From IMG/VR virus record IMGVR_UViG_3300008740_000015, positions 1-44,609 of that record: a stretch of DNA of 44,609 nt. The stretch is one strand, 5' to 3'. Made by a program: the position numbers and the translations under genes. Below, piece by piece: positions 37,009 to 44,609 of the stretch (position 1 is the first letter of the stretch; each line of letters starts with the position of its first letter). The notes under the pieces were generated by a model. It made no database searches. It saw only the letters and a list, made by a program, of their open reading frames with translations, and was not told where the DNA came from. The stretch is from a virus.

Positions 37009-37776
37009 TTAATATTTATTCCAATCTGGGACTTCTTGGTTTATTATCATATTATGATATTTCTGTGCTTTATCATACTCTTCATCTGTGTATAAATAAA
37101 GATCTTCATCACTTTCACCATCAAATTCTAATTCTTCTTCAAAATTCATAGCACTCAATAAACCATCTGTGTCAGTTAAACCTGTAAAAAATGAACCGCT
37201 ACTTTGGTTAGGTAATTTATTAGTTTCTTGACCTATAATCCATTCTTTAAAAAATTCAATCTGGGAAGGAATTCTAGATTGTTTTTGTAATGCTACTAAA
37301 TCATCTACTAAATCTCCCCAATCACCCCCCATAGCTTGGTGGGCTATTAACCTTGCTGCCATTTTAGCATTTAAATCAAGCTCATATTTCCATTCTTCCT
37401 CAGTGTATTTTTTCTGAGATGGGTCTTTGCTTACTTCTTCAATACCATGTCTTTCTTGACCACCACCTAAGTTATAATCAATTTTTTTCCTAGCACCCTC
37501 AATATCGAAAGCATATGTTTGATCTAAAATCTCATCATAATATTCATCAATGAAAGGAACATCCCAACCTTCAGGCATTTCTTCAGGGTTATCTTGCAGA
37601 TAATCAAGTAATCCTTGTACACCTTCTTCATCACCAGGAGTAACCATACCTATTAATTTTTCAGCATAATAAGAAATTTTAGTATTTAAAGCATCTTCCC
37701 CTATATCTTTCATAGAAAGATTTTCTTTTAGTAGCTTATTATCTCCTAAATATTTTTTTAAATCAAAATTGTCCAT
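37009..37776 (-). CDS. Leader type 3 protein (255 residues)
   Basis: The leader MDNFDLKKYLGDNKLLKEN has LLKE|N as a candidate cut. The body is acidic and helical, with GDEEGVQGLLDYLQDNPEEM, a Lys-rich middle, and a long acidic end (EEELEFDGESDEDLYLYTDE). No enzyme motif. Confidence 0.72.
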   Translation of the reverse strand: MDNFDLKKYLGDNKLLKENLSMKDIGEDALNTKISYYAEKLIGMVTPGDEEGVQGLLDYLQDNPEEMPEGWDVPFIDEYYDEILDQTYAFDIEGARKKIDYNLGGGQERHGIEEVSKDPSQKKYTEEEWKYELDLNAKMAARLIAHQAMGGDWGDLVDDLVALQKQSRIPSQIEFFKEWIIGQETNKLPNQSSGSFFTGLTDTDGLLSAMNFEEELEFDGESDEDLYLYTDEEYDKAQKYHNMIINQEVPDWNKY

Positions 37777-37793
37777 TTTATTGTTTTTTTATT

Positions 37794-38333
37794 TTAAAAT
37801 TCATCACTATTTAACCAATCTTGGTATTCTTCACTTGTAAAGAATTCATCACTTAAAAGATTTACATTCATACCCCAAGTTTCAGGGTTATCTTTCATAT
37901 CTTCAATAAATTCTTCCTTACTATCATAATCTTCTCCATCAGTTCTCCAATAATCATTGATATAGTATAAAGTTTCTTCAAAATCTTCAGATTCTTTTAC
38001 AAGCTTGTTTTCAGAAAATGTTACTTTTCCAAATTCACTTAAAAAATCAATAAAATTTTGTATATCAACGTGGGTTTTATAACTTGGCTCATAATCGGAT
38101 TCATCAAATGCTGCAAATTCAGCATCTAAATCAACTTCATAACCAACTCCATTGGGGTGTCTTTCTCTTAAAAAGTCAATAAAGTTTCCTATTTCTTGAA
38201 TTCCTTCAATGCTAGGATTAGAACTATATTCTGCTTCTAAATTTTCAAATTTATCAAGAGCATCATATAAATCAATATTTTCTTTTAAGAGCTTGTTTTC
38301 TGCTAAATATTTTCTTAAATCAAAATTATCCAT
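37794..38333 (-). CDS. Leader type 3 protein (179 residues)
   Basis: I place the start at 38333 because there the protein begins MDNFDLRKYLAENKLLKENI, matching its paralogue; the longer frame to 38396 would add 21 unrelated residues inside the esterase gene. Candidate cuts are YLAE|N and LLKE|N. The body is acidic and helical (FENLEAEYSSNPSIEGIQEI). A second, internal SENKLVKESE echoes the leader end. Confidence 0.75.
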   Translation of the reverse strand: MDNFDLRKYLAENKLLKENIDLYDALDKFENLEAEYSSNPSIEGIQEIGNFIDFLRERHPNGVGYEVDLDAEFAAFDESDYEPSYKTHVDIQNFIDFLSEFGKVTFSENKLVKESEDFEETLYYINDYWRTDGEDYDSKEEFIEDMKDNPETWGMNVNLLSDEFFTSEEYQDWLNSDEF

Positions 38334-38337
38334 TTTT

Positions 38338-38829
38338 TTATTTGTTGTGTTTGTTATAAATACCGCGAAAACTATAAATAGGCACTTGGTGACCAATATT
38401 TTTCATTTCTTCTATTTTGAAATTTTCTAACTCACCTATTTCATCTAAATGCTGAAGAGTTACTTTAGGATCTACTACTCTATCTTTTTCACTTAAAGCA
38501 AGTGTTCCTTTAACTTTATGTTTTCCTTTAACAATATTTCTAAACTCAACACTCCTTTCTTTCAAAGCAGGGTTAAATAAAATTACCTCTACATTTTCAA
38601 AATGTGAAGCTAACATATAAGCAAAATAACCACCCATACTAGAACCAATTATTAAATCAGGTTCACCTAATTCTTTAATTTCTTCTAAAATCTCTTGGAA
38701 TAAATCAGGGTTAAGTTTATAATCCATTTCAGGAGCAAAAACATAACCTTTATCTGAAAGGTATTCAACTTTTTGGCCACCTTGCTGACTTTCTAATCCA
38801 TGTAAATATATTATTTGCTTCATGTTCAC
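38338..38829 (-). CDS. Small alpha/beta-hydrolase esterase (YqiA/UPF0227-like)
   Basis: The 163-residue protein has YLHGLESQQGGQK (oxyanion region), DLIIGSSMGGYFAYMLA (nucleophile Ser in GxSxGG, about residue 64), LSEKDRVVDP (Asp) and NIGHQVP (His), so the catalytic triad is complete. This fits YqiA-type esterases. The promoter's -7 box ends only 4 nt before the ATG at 38829, so the message is probably leaderless or starts at the second Met (38823). It heads the leader-gene block. Confidence 0.8.
   Translation of the reverse strand: MNMKQIIYLHGLESQQGGQKVEYLSDKGYVFAPEMDYKLNPDLFQEILEEIKELGEPDLIIGSSMGGYFAYMLASHFENVEVILFNPALKERSVEFRNIVKGKHKVKGTLALSEKDRVVDPKVTLQHLDEIGELENFKIEEMKNIGHQVPIYSFRGIYNKHNK
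38354..38362 (-). promoter_or_regulatory. TATTTATAA motif before the leader type 3 gene
   Basis: The coding strand reads GGTATTTATAACAAACACAA; the motif ends 20 nt before the ATG at 38333, inside the 3' end of the esterase gene. A second similar CTATTTATAG lies 10 nt upstream. Confidence 0.42.
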
Positions 38830-38833
38830 GTCG

Positions 38834-38864
38834 TGAATATACGAACAATTTTTGTGGTATCCAA
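38834..38864 (-). promoter_or_regulatory. Early-type promoter of the esterase/leader-gene block
   Basis: TTGG (38864-38861), 19 nt, TATATTCA (38841-38834). Confidence 0.7.
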
Positions 38865-38929
38865 ATATTTAACGCTGAAAATCAATTATGTTTTTAATAG
38901 AATGTATAAGTAGGTGATAAAAAAAGAAC

Positions 38930-39019
38930 AGGGCAGGTAGTTGAGAGCTCTAATCTCCAGTGGCTTTCCAAGGTTCTACAATAGGTTAACGACCTATTCA
39001 CCCTGTTCTTCTCTGCGCA
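38930..39019 (-). terminator. Structured element ending in a T-run (terminator or small RNA)
   Basis: AAGAACAGGG and CCCTGTTCTT form a 10-bp stem that closes about 70 nt; an inner AATAGG/CCTATT hairpin is present, and T7 follows on the minus strand. It lies just after the lipoprotein gene. It is either a long intrinsic terminator or the 3' end of a small structured RNA. Confidence 0.65.
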
Positions 39020-39025
39020 AAGATC

Positions 39026-39565
39026 TTATTTATTTTTCTTTCTCTTTCTCTTATCTTTTTTACCAATATTTGGAGTTTGGTTTAATAATTCTATTACTTG
39101 TTTTAATGAATCTACTTTATGGCTGTAGGAAGTTATTAGTTTAATTTCTCTGTCAATGTAATATTCTATTTCATCCATGAATTTCTCTGATTTTAGAGTA
39201 AACTTTTCATTTAATTCCTCTAATTCTTTCTCTTTCTTTTTACATTCAGTTAAAGCTACTTCTAATTCTTGTCTTGTTAATTCTAGGTTTTTCTCAACAT
39301 CTATCTTCATATTCAATTCTCTATTGATATTATTAATTGTGTTTTGTTCTAATTCTATTGTGTGTTCTAAAGAATCAACAAACACCCTTTGTTCTACTTG
39401 ATGTTGTTTTATTTTATTAATTTTTTGATCTGCATATGATAATATACTATCTGTTTTATTAACAACTTTAATGTGGTGATCGTGTTCAGGATCAATACAC
39501 TCTTCTTGTATTGGGGTACAAGAAAACAATATTAAAACGATTATTATTGATTTAAACCTAAACAT
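39026..39565 (-). CDS. Coiled-coil lipoprotein, spanin-like
   Basis: A lipoprotein signal (SIIIVLILFSCTP, Cys about residue 16) is followed by about 130 residues of coiled coil (VEQRVFVDSLEHTIELEQNT ... LTRQELEVALTECKKKEKEL) and a very basic tail (KKDKRKRKKNK). A lipidated coiled-coil protein next to a small membrane-anchored coiled-coil protein is the layout of outer and inner spanins. It overlaps the inner-membrane gene by 22 nt. Confidence 0.7.
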   Translation of the reverse strand: MFRFKSIIIVLILFSCTPIQEECIDPEHDHHIKVVNKTDSILSYADQKINKIKQHQVEQRVFVDSLEHTIELEQNTINNINRELNMKIDVEKNLELTRQELEVALTECKKKEKELEELNEKFTLKSEKFMDEIEYYIDREIKLITSYSHKVDSLKQVIELLNQTPNIGKKDKRKRKKNK

Positions 39566-39777
39566 TCTAATAACTTTTCATTCATTTCATCTAACTTTTC
39601 CTCTAATCTTAATTCATCTGCTTCTAATTTTTCAATTCTAGTTTTATGTTCATTTAATTGTTGTGAATGAACCATTTTATTATCAACATACAAGTACCCA
39701 ACAACTATTATTAACACAAAAGCAATAGCAGTTACTGGGGATTTTTTAAATTGGTCGAAGGAAACAGGTAATTTCAT
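39544..39777 (-). CDS. Membrane-anchored coiled-coil protein, possible inner spanin
   Basis: A transmembrane helix (VTAIAFVLIIVVGYLYVD, about residues 14-31) is followed by a coiled coil (HKTRIEKLEADELRLEEKLD). The 77-residue length and overlap with the lipoprotein gene fit a type II inner-membrane spanin. Function inferred from layout only. Confidence 0.65.
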   Translation of the reverse strand: MKLPVSFDQFKKSPVTAIAFVLIIVVGYLYVDNKMVHSQQLNEHKTRIEKLEADELRLEEKLDEMNEKLLECLGLNQ

Positions 39778-40013
39778 TTTTTAACTTTGGTTAATTTTCT
39801 CATCTTGGGGGAATCATTTTCATTAACCGTTACAACATCTAATTGATTAAGTCTATACCACTCGCCTACTTCTAAATTTTGATTTGTTAGAATAATTTCT
39901 GCTCCATGTTTTGGACTATGTAAATGATAACAATTAACTCGTACCTCACTTACTACCTGGTATTTGGTACAGCTTGATATTATTAATATTAATAGGAATA
40001 ATAATTTTTTCAA
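39774..40013 (-). CDS. Small lipoprotein (79 residues)
   Basis: The lipobox region is KKLLFLLILIISSCTKYQVV (Cys about residue 15). The short body is beta-rich with a Lys-rich tail. It overlaps the inner-spanin-like gene by 4 nt, so the three genes form one lysis-like module, or alternatively a lipoprotein set for surface modification. Confidence 0.68.
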   Translation of the reverse strand: MKKLLFLLILIISSCTKYQVVSEVRVNCYHLHSPKHGAEIILTNQNLEVGEWYRLNQLDVVTVNENDSPKMRKLTKVKK

Positions 40014-40017
40014 TTGT

Positions 40018-43000
40018 TTATTTTAAGTAGTTAGGAGTCAATGATTCTTTAACCATTTTCTTAAAGTTAAATTCTTTAATAGGGCAAAATCCTAGTAAAT
40101 CACTTCCCCTACCTACAATTTCATATTCATACCCAAAGTCTTCATTTAACTTATTTTCAAATAAGTCTGTAGCTATTTTATTAAATCTTTTATTGATCTC
40201 ATTATTATCCATCCCACAAACTTCATCTTTAGATAATTCTCTTCTATCAATTGCTTCAATTGAATCATCTTTTTTATCAACAGCAACAATATGATAACTA
40301 TTAGTTTTATTGGATACTACTACAGCAGGTTCAACATCTGAGGATGTTAAAACTTCACCTTCTAATTCAGCTTCATTAACTGATTCTTTATATGGAGTTT
40401 TCTTAGATATCTTGTCTAATTTCCATGGGTCCATTAAAAACCACATTGGTTTCTTTGCGCGAGGTAACCATCCATAAGCAACGTCTAACTTAACTTCCTT
40501 TGATCTCTTTTGAAACCCAACAGAGTCAGATATTGTATACGTAGCTTCATATGCATCGTCATCATTATTGGGTATTTTTCTACCTAATGTCATAGTCAAG
40601 GGTTTTCTATCATCTACATCTCTATAAACTTTGATTTTAGAACCAATTTTATTTTCCACTTCATTAACTGATTCTTCTAATCCTCTTTTATTCATTTCAT
40701 CAAGAACAGATTTCAGTAAAGCCATTTCTGCTTCATTTGGTCTTGTACCTGTTGTTAAAAATTGATCCCTTAATCTTGTAAGAGCTTCATCTGTTAATTC
40801 TTCTACTGCTAATGGTTGAATATCTTCATTAACTGATTCATCATTAACTGTAGCTGGTTCAACCCCAGTTCTTTTAGCATAATTTTGAACATCTCTTAGA
40901 AGTTTTAGTAATTTATTTTTATCTAATTCTTCTTCTTCTTTACTCATTTCCCCTTCAAGTCTATTTATTAATGACTTCATGTAATTTCTCTTACCTTTAG
41001 GAAGTGCATCTATATTGGTTTGTATAAGGCCAATAAGTTCTAGAACATCTTCCTTTTTTAAATTTTTAGCCGCTCGTTTATCCTTGAACTTCTTTTTAAA
41101 GTGTCGAATTACATCACCCCAACTATCACCCCCCATAAATGAACCACCAACAATTGCACTAGGACCAAGCTGAACAAGTAATCCACCTAGCACTAATCCT
41201 ATTCCCCCACCCATAGCTAGTAAAGGTTGCCACCATTCAAATCCTTCATTAATTGATTCTTCCATTGAATGGGCTTCTAATTCACCTGCTTCTTCATTTG
41301 GTGTTTCAAAATCTTCCATTATGTTTTCATCACCCATAAAAGCATACATTTCAGCAGCATTTAAAAGTTCTTCAGGACTTATCTGTAGGTTTTGATTACT
41401 AATCATTTCCTTAGCTGCAGCTAATTTATCTTTTTCTTCCATATCAAAATGCATGGGTCCTAAATAACTATCTATAAACTCTTCAACTGTATCATCATTC
41501 ACATTTTCATTAACTAAACCCTTTATTTCATCATCATCATAAGTTGTTCCTGCTATTACATATTCATAGCGATTACCTTTTTTAATTCTTTTACTTATGG
41601 TTCCTGTTTTTTCTTTACCTTTTTTAACATCAGGATCTTTACCTACTCCACCTTTATAAGTTCTTGAGATTATTACTTTATCACCTTTTTTATATTTAGA
41701 TTCATACATACTTAAATGTCCTAATTCAGTTTTTATATCAATAATCCTATTTTCTAAATCTTCTAACTCAGAACCATATCTATCAGCTATTTCTCCTCCT
41801 TCAGGTTCAGCTTCTTGCTCCATATCAATCATTAATTGATCTCTTCTATCATTTAAATCTGCAAGTTCATCTTGTAAATTAGTATCAGCATGAAATTTAT
41901 CCATCCAACTAGAACCATACTTTTTATCTAATGCTGCTTGTTTAGATTTTTCATCTTCAAGATCCATTTGTGATGCTCTTTGTTTCATTAAAACAGGATC
42001 ATTGTGGTCTAAGTATTCTTCTAATCCTCTTTCTCTACGTAATTGTTCTTTATCCTGAGCTAATTGATCTCTCATTGCGTGTCTTAAATATTCCATTCTA
42101 GGATTATCTGGAAGGGTGTCTATTTCCCCGCTTTTTAATTTTTGGAGCCAATATATTTTAGCTTTATCATCTACAATATCTCCTTCATCTATAAGATCTG
42201 GACCAGCTGGTTTTTTACCTATTTTACCATTTTTACCATAACCACAAGTGCCTTCATCAATTGGTGACCCCGCAAAGTATGAATCTTCAACATATTCTAT
42301 ATACTCTTGAGGTATGCCGTAAGAATTGTCTAAATCATCAAATGCCTCATCATATATTTCATGCCACTGATCATCATCATAAATTCCTAATTTGTTTGAA
42401 ACTTTAAAAAGTTCAGAAAGGTGATCTTCTAATCTTCCTGCAATGTTAAGATCAACTATACTGTAGGCATCATTTTGGATAATGTCTCCTTTAGCCCATC
42501 TAACTGCGCTTCGGAAAGTTTGACCATCTATAGATTCATTAATTGATTCTTCCATATGGTCATATTGATCTTCTTCATCTTCACCATCATAATCATCAAC
42601 ACTGTAATAATCATCTTCTTCATCCCAACTATCATCTTGGGTTTCATCTTCATATTCAGGGGAATAATCGTACATATCCTCTCCAGATTTGGTATAATTA
42701 CCTTCTTTGGATTCTATATGATCTAATACTTTTGTTAAAGCGAATTCTAATATTCTTTCATAAGCTGCATCTCCAGATGAACCTACTGCTTTATCTAATA
42801 TAGAAGCTAAAGTATCCCTTAATGGGTTATTTGAATTTACTAAATAAGAATGAGCAGGGCCTGCTGTTTCAGTTCCATAACCTTCATAAAATTTATCCCC
42901 ATCATTCCACCAACGATAAACAATTTTATTAATTGCTCTTAACATTTCACCTTCTACAGTACCTGTGTTACCTGATCCAGGAACTAATTCACCATATAAA

Positions 43001-43920
43001 GCTTCATTTCTTTCTTCTAATTCACCTTCAACAAATCCTTCATTAACTGATTTAGACCGATTAATTAAATCCATTTGTTTTTTCATTAATCTATCACCTT
43101 TTTCTTTGCCAAAAGTATCACTCCAAGTTCTGTCTAAATCCGTTTGTTCTTTCTCCCATTCTTCATGTGATTGGCCTGGATGAATTGCTTCACAGTCATG
43201 GTCTTCTTCTAAATTTTCTGCATCCCATTTGTCATAATCTTCATCAGTAAAGTCATCATCATATTCAACTTTACCTTCATCTCCTGGGAATACAACTGCA
43301 CCTGAAGTGTATCCTCCTACTAATCCATCATCAAACATAACAAATACTATTCCTTCTTCAATATCAATTTCTTTAACAACTCCAGTCTCACCTTGTTTAT
43401 TTAAAGGGTCAGTAGTTAAACTATTAGATACTACTACTTTATCACCTACTCTATAATCAGTAATTTCGTATTTTACATCTCCAAACCCATAATTGTCTTC
43501 AGGATCTCTAAATCCTTCTTCAACTGTTTTTTCATCTATAAAGAAAGCAAATGATGCATCCCATGTTCTTTCACCAGGTTCTTCTTCCCAATCATCTGTA
43601 CTACCAAATTCAAAATTGTATTCTTCAGTTCGTTCGTTTGCGGCATCAAATGCCCTTTTTAAAGTATTTTCTACTTCATCATTCCAAACTTGTAATGAAG
43701 GGGTCCTTAAATAAACACCCTCTCCTTCTGGTCCTCTATATCCTCTTATATGTTTTTCAATATCAATCCCTACTTTATCCTCAATAGTGTTTATTAATAG
43801 TTCTATATCAGGGTGGGAATCAAGAGACCTTAAATCATCTATGGAATATCCTCTTTCTCTATTTTCTTTGAGGTAACTAGGTTTTAATGCCTCTTTAATA
43901 AGTCTTTTGAAATTTTTCAT
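40018..43920 (-). CDS. 1300-residue polyprotein-like protein with internal ESINE/ESVNE sites
   Basis: The leader [11 protein letters not shown] (residues 1-10) matches T4 CTS length, and YLKE|N follows at 19. Candidate cut sites recur at SVNE 291-294, SINE 459-462, LVNE 802-805, SINE 889-892, SVNE 1029-1032, 1084-1087 and 1180-1183, and LNE 1258-1260. Between them are KOW-like barrels (about 155-220, 741-800), an acidic stretch (410-456), [19 protein letters not shown] (558-576), a coiled coil (640-735) and a hydrophobic segment (897-930). The last 15 residues ([15 protein letters not shown]) echo residues 4-18. I infer a head-packaged protein cut by the prohead protease. Confidence 0.85.
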   Translation of the reverse strand: MKNFKRLIKEALKPSYLKENRERGYSIDDLRSLDSHPDIELLINTIEDKVGIDIEKHIRGYRGPEGEGVYLRTPSLQVWNDEVENTLKRAFDAANERTEEYNFEFGSTDDWEEEPGERTWDASFAFFIDEKTVEEGFRDPEDNYGFGDVKYEITDYRVGDKVVVSNSLTTDPLNKQGETGVVKEIDIEEGIVFVMFDDGLVGGYTSGAVVFPGDEGKVEYDDDFTDEDYDKWDAENLEEDHDCEAIHPGQSHEEWEKEQTDLDRTWSDTFGKEKGDRLMKKQMDLINRSKSVNEGFVEGELEERNEALYGELVPGSGNTGTVEGEMLRAINKIVYRWWNDGDKFYEGYGTETAGPAHSYLVNSNNPLRDTLASILDKAVGSSGDAAYERILEFALTKVLDHIESKEGNYTKSGEDMYDYSPEYEDETQDDSWDEEDDYYSVDDYDGEDEEDQYDHMEESINESIDGQTFRSAVRWAKGDIIQNDAYSIVDLNIAGRLEDHLSELFKVSNKLGIYDDDQWHEIYDEAFDDLDNSYGIPQEYIEYVEDSYFAGSPIDEGTCGYGKNGKIGKKPAGPDLIDEGDIVDDKAKIYWLQKLKSGEIDTLPDNPRMEYLRHAMRDQLAQDKEQLRRERGLEEYLDHNDPVLMKQRASQMDLEDEKSKQAALDKKYGSSWMDKFHADTNLQDELADLNDRRDQLMIDMEQEAEPEGGEIADRYGSELEDLENRIIDIKTELGHLSMYESKYKKGDKVIISRTYKGGVGKDPDVKKGKEKTGTISKRIKKGNRYEYVIAGTTYDDDEIKGLVNENVNDDTVEEFIDSYLGPMHFDMEEKDKLAAAKEMISNQNLQISPEELLNAAEMYAFMGDENIMEDFETPNEEAGELEAHSMEESINEGFEWWQPLLAMGGGIGLVLGGLLVQLGPSAIVGGSFMGGDSWGDVIRHFKKKFKDKRAAKNLKKEDVLELIGLIQTNIDALPKGKRNYMKSLINRLEGEMSKEEEELDKNKLLKLLRDVQNYAKRTGVEPATVNDESVNEDIQPLAVEELTDEALTRLRDQFLTTGTRPNEAEMALLKSVLDEMNKRGLEESVNEVENKIGSKIKVYRDVDDRKPLTMTLGRKIPNNDDDAYEATYTISDSVGFQKRSKEVKLDVAYGWLPRAKKPMWFLMDPWKLDKISKKTPYKESVNEAELEGEVLTSSDVEPAVVVSNKTNSYHIVAVDKKDDSIEAIDRRELSKDEVCGMDNNEINKRFNKIATDLFENKLNEDFGYEYEIVGRGSDLLGFCPIKEFNFKKMVKESLTPNYLK

Positions 43921-43934
43921 TTAAAAATATTTTG

Positions 43935-43943
43935 TTATAAATA
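43935..43943 (-). promoter_or_regulatory. TATTTATAA motif before the polyprotein gene
   Basis: The coding strand reads GTATTTATAACAAAATATTT and then AAATG; the motif ends 14 nt before the start and includes the upstream gene's stop codon. Confidence 0.42.
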
Positions 43944-44132
43944 CTCAACTACCTCCGCCTCTTGCACAGTTTCACAAAACAAGTAGTGGGTTTGATCTTT
44001 TAAAACATGGTCACAATCTTGTAATAAATCTCTTAATTCTTTTACTTGACTAGTATCTGTAAAATTGTGGTGTCTAATGCGTCTTAAAATTTTATATAAT
44101 TTACCTTGGTGGTGGTATAATGGTCCTATCAT
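43935..44132 (-). CDS. Small basic protein (65 residues)
   Basis: The start at 44132 is preferred over 44195: it overlaps the upstream stop (ATGA) and gives MIGPLYHHQGKLYKILRRIR. The body is His/Arg-rich at first (RRIRHHNFTDTSQ) and acidic at the end (FCETVQEAEVVEYL). The stop lies within the TATTTATAA motif before the polyprotein gene. Function unknown. Confidence 0.65.
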   Translation of the reverse strand: MIGPLYHHQGKLYKILRRIRHHNFTDTSQVKELRDLLQDCDHVLKDQTHYLFCETVQEAEVVEYL

Positions 44133-44320
44133 CTGTGGTGTCTTATTATTTCTCTTATAAGGGTAAATAAAAAAATAATTAAAGCTAAAGGCCATAAAAG
44201 TGATATAACTATTCTTTCTTTATTACTAAATTCAATATCGATTCTTAATGATCTTCCTAATGATTCTATTATCATTATAAAAACCAATCCTATTACTATA
44301 TAAACTGTTAAGTATCCCAT
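44129..44320 (-). CDS. Two-span membrane protein (63 residues)
   Basis: Helices LTVYIVIGLVFIMIIESLG and IVISLLWPLALIIFLFTLIR flank a charged loop (RSLRIDIEFSNKER); the protein ends IIRHHR. It overlaps the next gene by 4 nt. It lies in a small block between the T9SS-tagged gene and the polyprotein gene. Function unknown. Confidence 0.65.
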   Translation of the reverse strand: MGYLTVYIVIGLVFIMIIESLGRSLRIDIEFSNKERIVISLLWPLALIIFLFTLIREIIRHHR

Positions 44321-44469
44321 TCTTGATTTTTATGTTTTGGTTTACGTTTATAAGCTGTTTTTAATTTCTCTGATTTTTCAACAAAACGTCCATCAAAGTA
44401 ACCTTCTTCTTTTTGTTTTTCCCTTGTAACCCCAATCCTTGTTTTTTGTGGGTTGTGTTTCTTTTTCAT
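44308..44469 (-). CDS. Small basic protein (53 residues)
   Basis: MKKKHNPQKTRIGVTREKQK and the rest are Lys-rich (KLKTAYKRKPKHKNQEWDT), so nucleic-acid or head-DNA binding is possible. It overlaps the next gene by 13 nt. Unknown family. Confidence 0.58.
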   Translation of the reverse strand: MKKKHNPQKTRIGVTREKQKEEGYFDGRFVEKSEKLKTAYKRKPKHKNQEWDT

Positions 44470-44474
44470 TTCTT

Positions 44475-44609
44475 TTATCTTACTAATACAACATGACCAT
44501 ATTCGGTCTCAAAAAAATTCTCATCTGTAAATTTATAATTGACTTTCCATACATAAACATCTAATTGACAATCTTCTCCTTTATAAGTACCATCCCAGGG
44601 TTCTCCATA
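44475..44609 (-). CDS. C-terminal end of a T9SS type B (CHU_C) sorting-domain protein
   Basis: Only the last 44 residues are in the window: GEPWDGTYKGEDCQLDVYVW, KVNYKFTDENFFETEYGH and a final VVLVR. The WDGTYKG, DVYVWKVNYK and terminal GHVVLVR strings match the end of gliding-motility-associated C-terminal domains. It is a second type B sorting domain in this phage and the third T9SS-tagged product overall. The 5' part lies off the right edge. Confidence 0.75.
   Translation of the reverse strand, partial: YGEPWDGTYKGEDCQLDVYVWKVNYKFTDENFFETEYGHVVLVR

Noticed and set aside
38334-38396. Upstream extension of the 179-residue leader gene
   Set aside because: The added residues are unrelated to the leader family and lie inside the esterase gene.
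38930-39019. tRNA gene on the plus strand
   Set aside because: The ends pair well, but there is no T-loop sequence and no anticodon arm; the T-run on the minus strand fits a terminator or small RNA better.
42543-42803. Plus-strand ORFs within 42.5-43.8 kb
   Set aside because: Shadows of the acidic, repetitive part of the 1300-residue gene.
10020-43943. TATAAATA read on the plus strand as T4 late promoters
   Set aside because: In that direction they would point away from the minus-strand genes they precede and into gene 3' ends; I kept only the reverse-orientation motif as a candidate.

Overview
The window is a dense, AT-rich stretch of a tailed-phage genome from the T4-like myovirus group that infects a Bacteroidota (Flavobacterium/Cytophaga-type) host. 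The phage assignment rests on a recognisable T4-style baseplate block (gp25-like, gp6-like and gp5-like proteins) and a gp55-like late sigma factor. The host assignment rests on two independent signs: promoters of the Bacteroidota type (a -33 TTG and a TAnnTTT-like -7 box), and three proteins ending in sorting domains of the Bacteroidota type IX secretion system (T9SS).

Layout. 1-10 kb (minus strand): baseplate and tail genes. 10-12.5 kb: gp55-like sigma factor, an HD-domain hydrolase and small partners. 12.6-13.4 kb: a DUF932 protein with its own promoter and terminator. 13.6-16 kb: an overlapping three-gene module of a secreted CUB-domain protein with a type A T9SS signal, a SiaC/DUF1987-like protein and a membrane protein. 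16-17.8 kb: tandem small genes that share an N-terminal leader. 17.97-19.72 kb (plus strand) and 21.9-25.7 kb (minus strand): two facing arrays of tiny genes joined by one repeated start-codon junction, AACCAAAACAAAGATG. Between them lie a gene-free stretch with repeats that resembles an origin, an AT-hook protein, and a promoter-driven non-coding region with tRNA-like folds. 25.7-33.1 kb: short early-type operons, each with a near-identical promoter. 33.2-38.8 kb: a second block of leader-bearing genes, headed by a small esterase. 39-40 kb: a spanin-like cluster. 40-43.9 kb: a 1300-residue protein with repeated (M/L)EES(I/V)NE sites. The right edge carries the end of another T9SS-sorted protein.

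How it may work together. Twelve early promoters share TTGG, exactly 19 nt, then TATATT(T/C/G)A, and presumably use host RNA polymerase. The gp55-like protein would drive late genes; a TATTTATAA motif before several late starts is one candidate site. About twenty proteins start with one of four short leaders, most containing (I/L)-x-E. T4 internal head proteins carry a capsid-targeting leader that is cut by the prohead protease at that motif. I infer that this phage packages a large set of small proteins, including a zinc-metallopeptidase-like one, and one long polyprotein into its head. The T9SS-tagged proteins suggest that the phage also exports proteins through the host's own machinery. No prohead protease, capsid, terminase or DNA polymerase gene is visible here, so the packaging model cannot be closed from this window.
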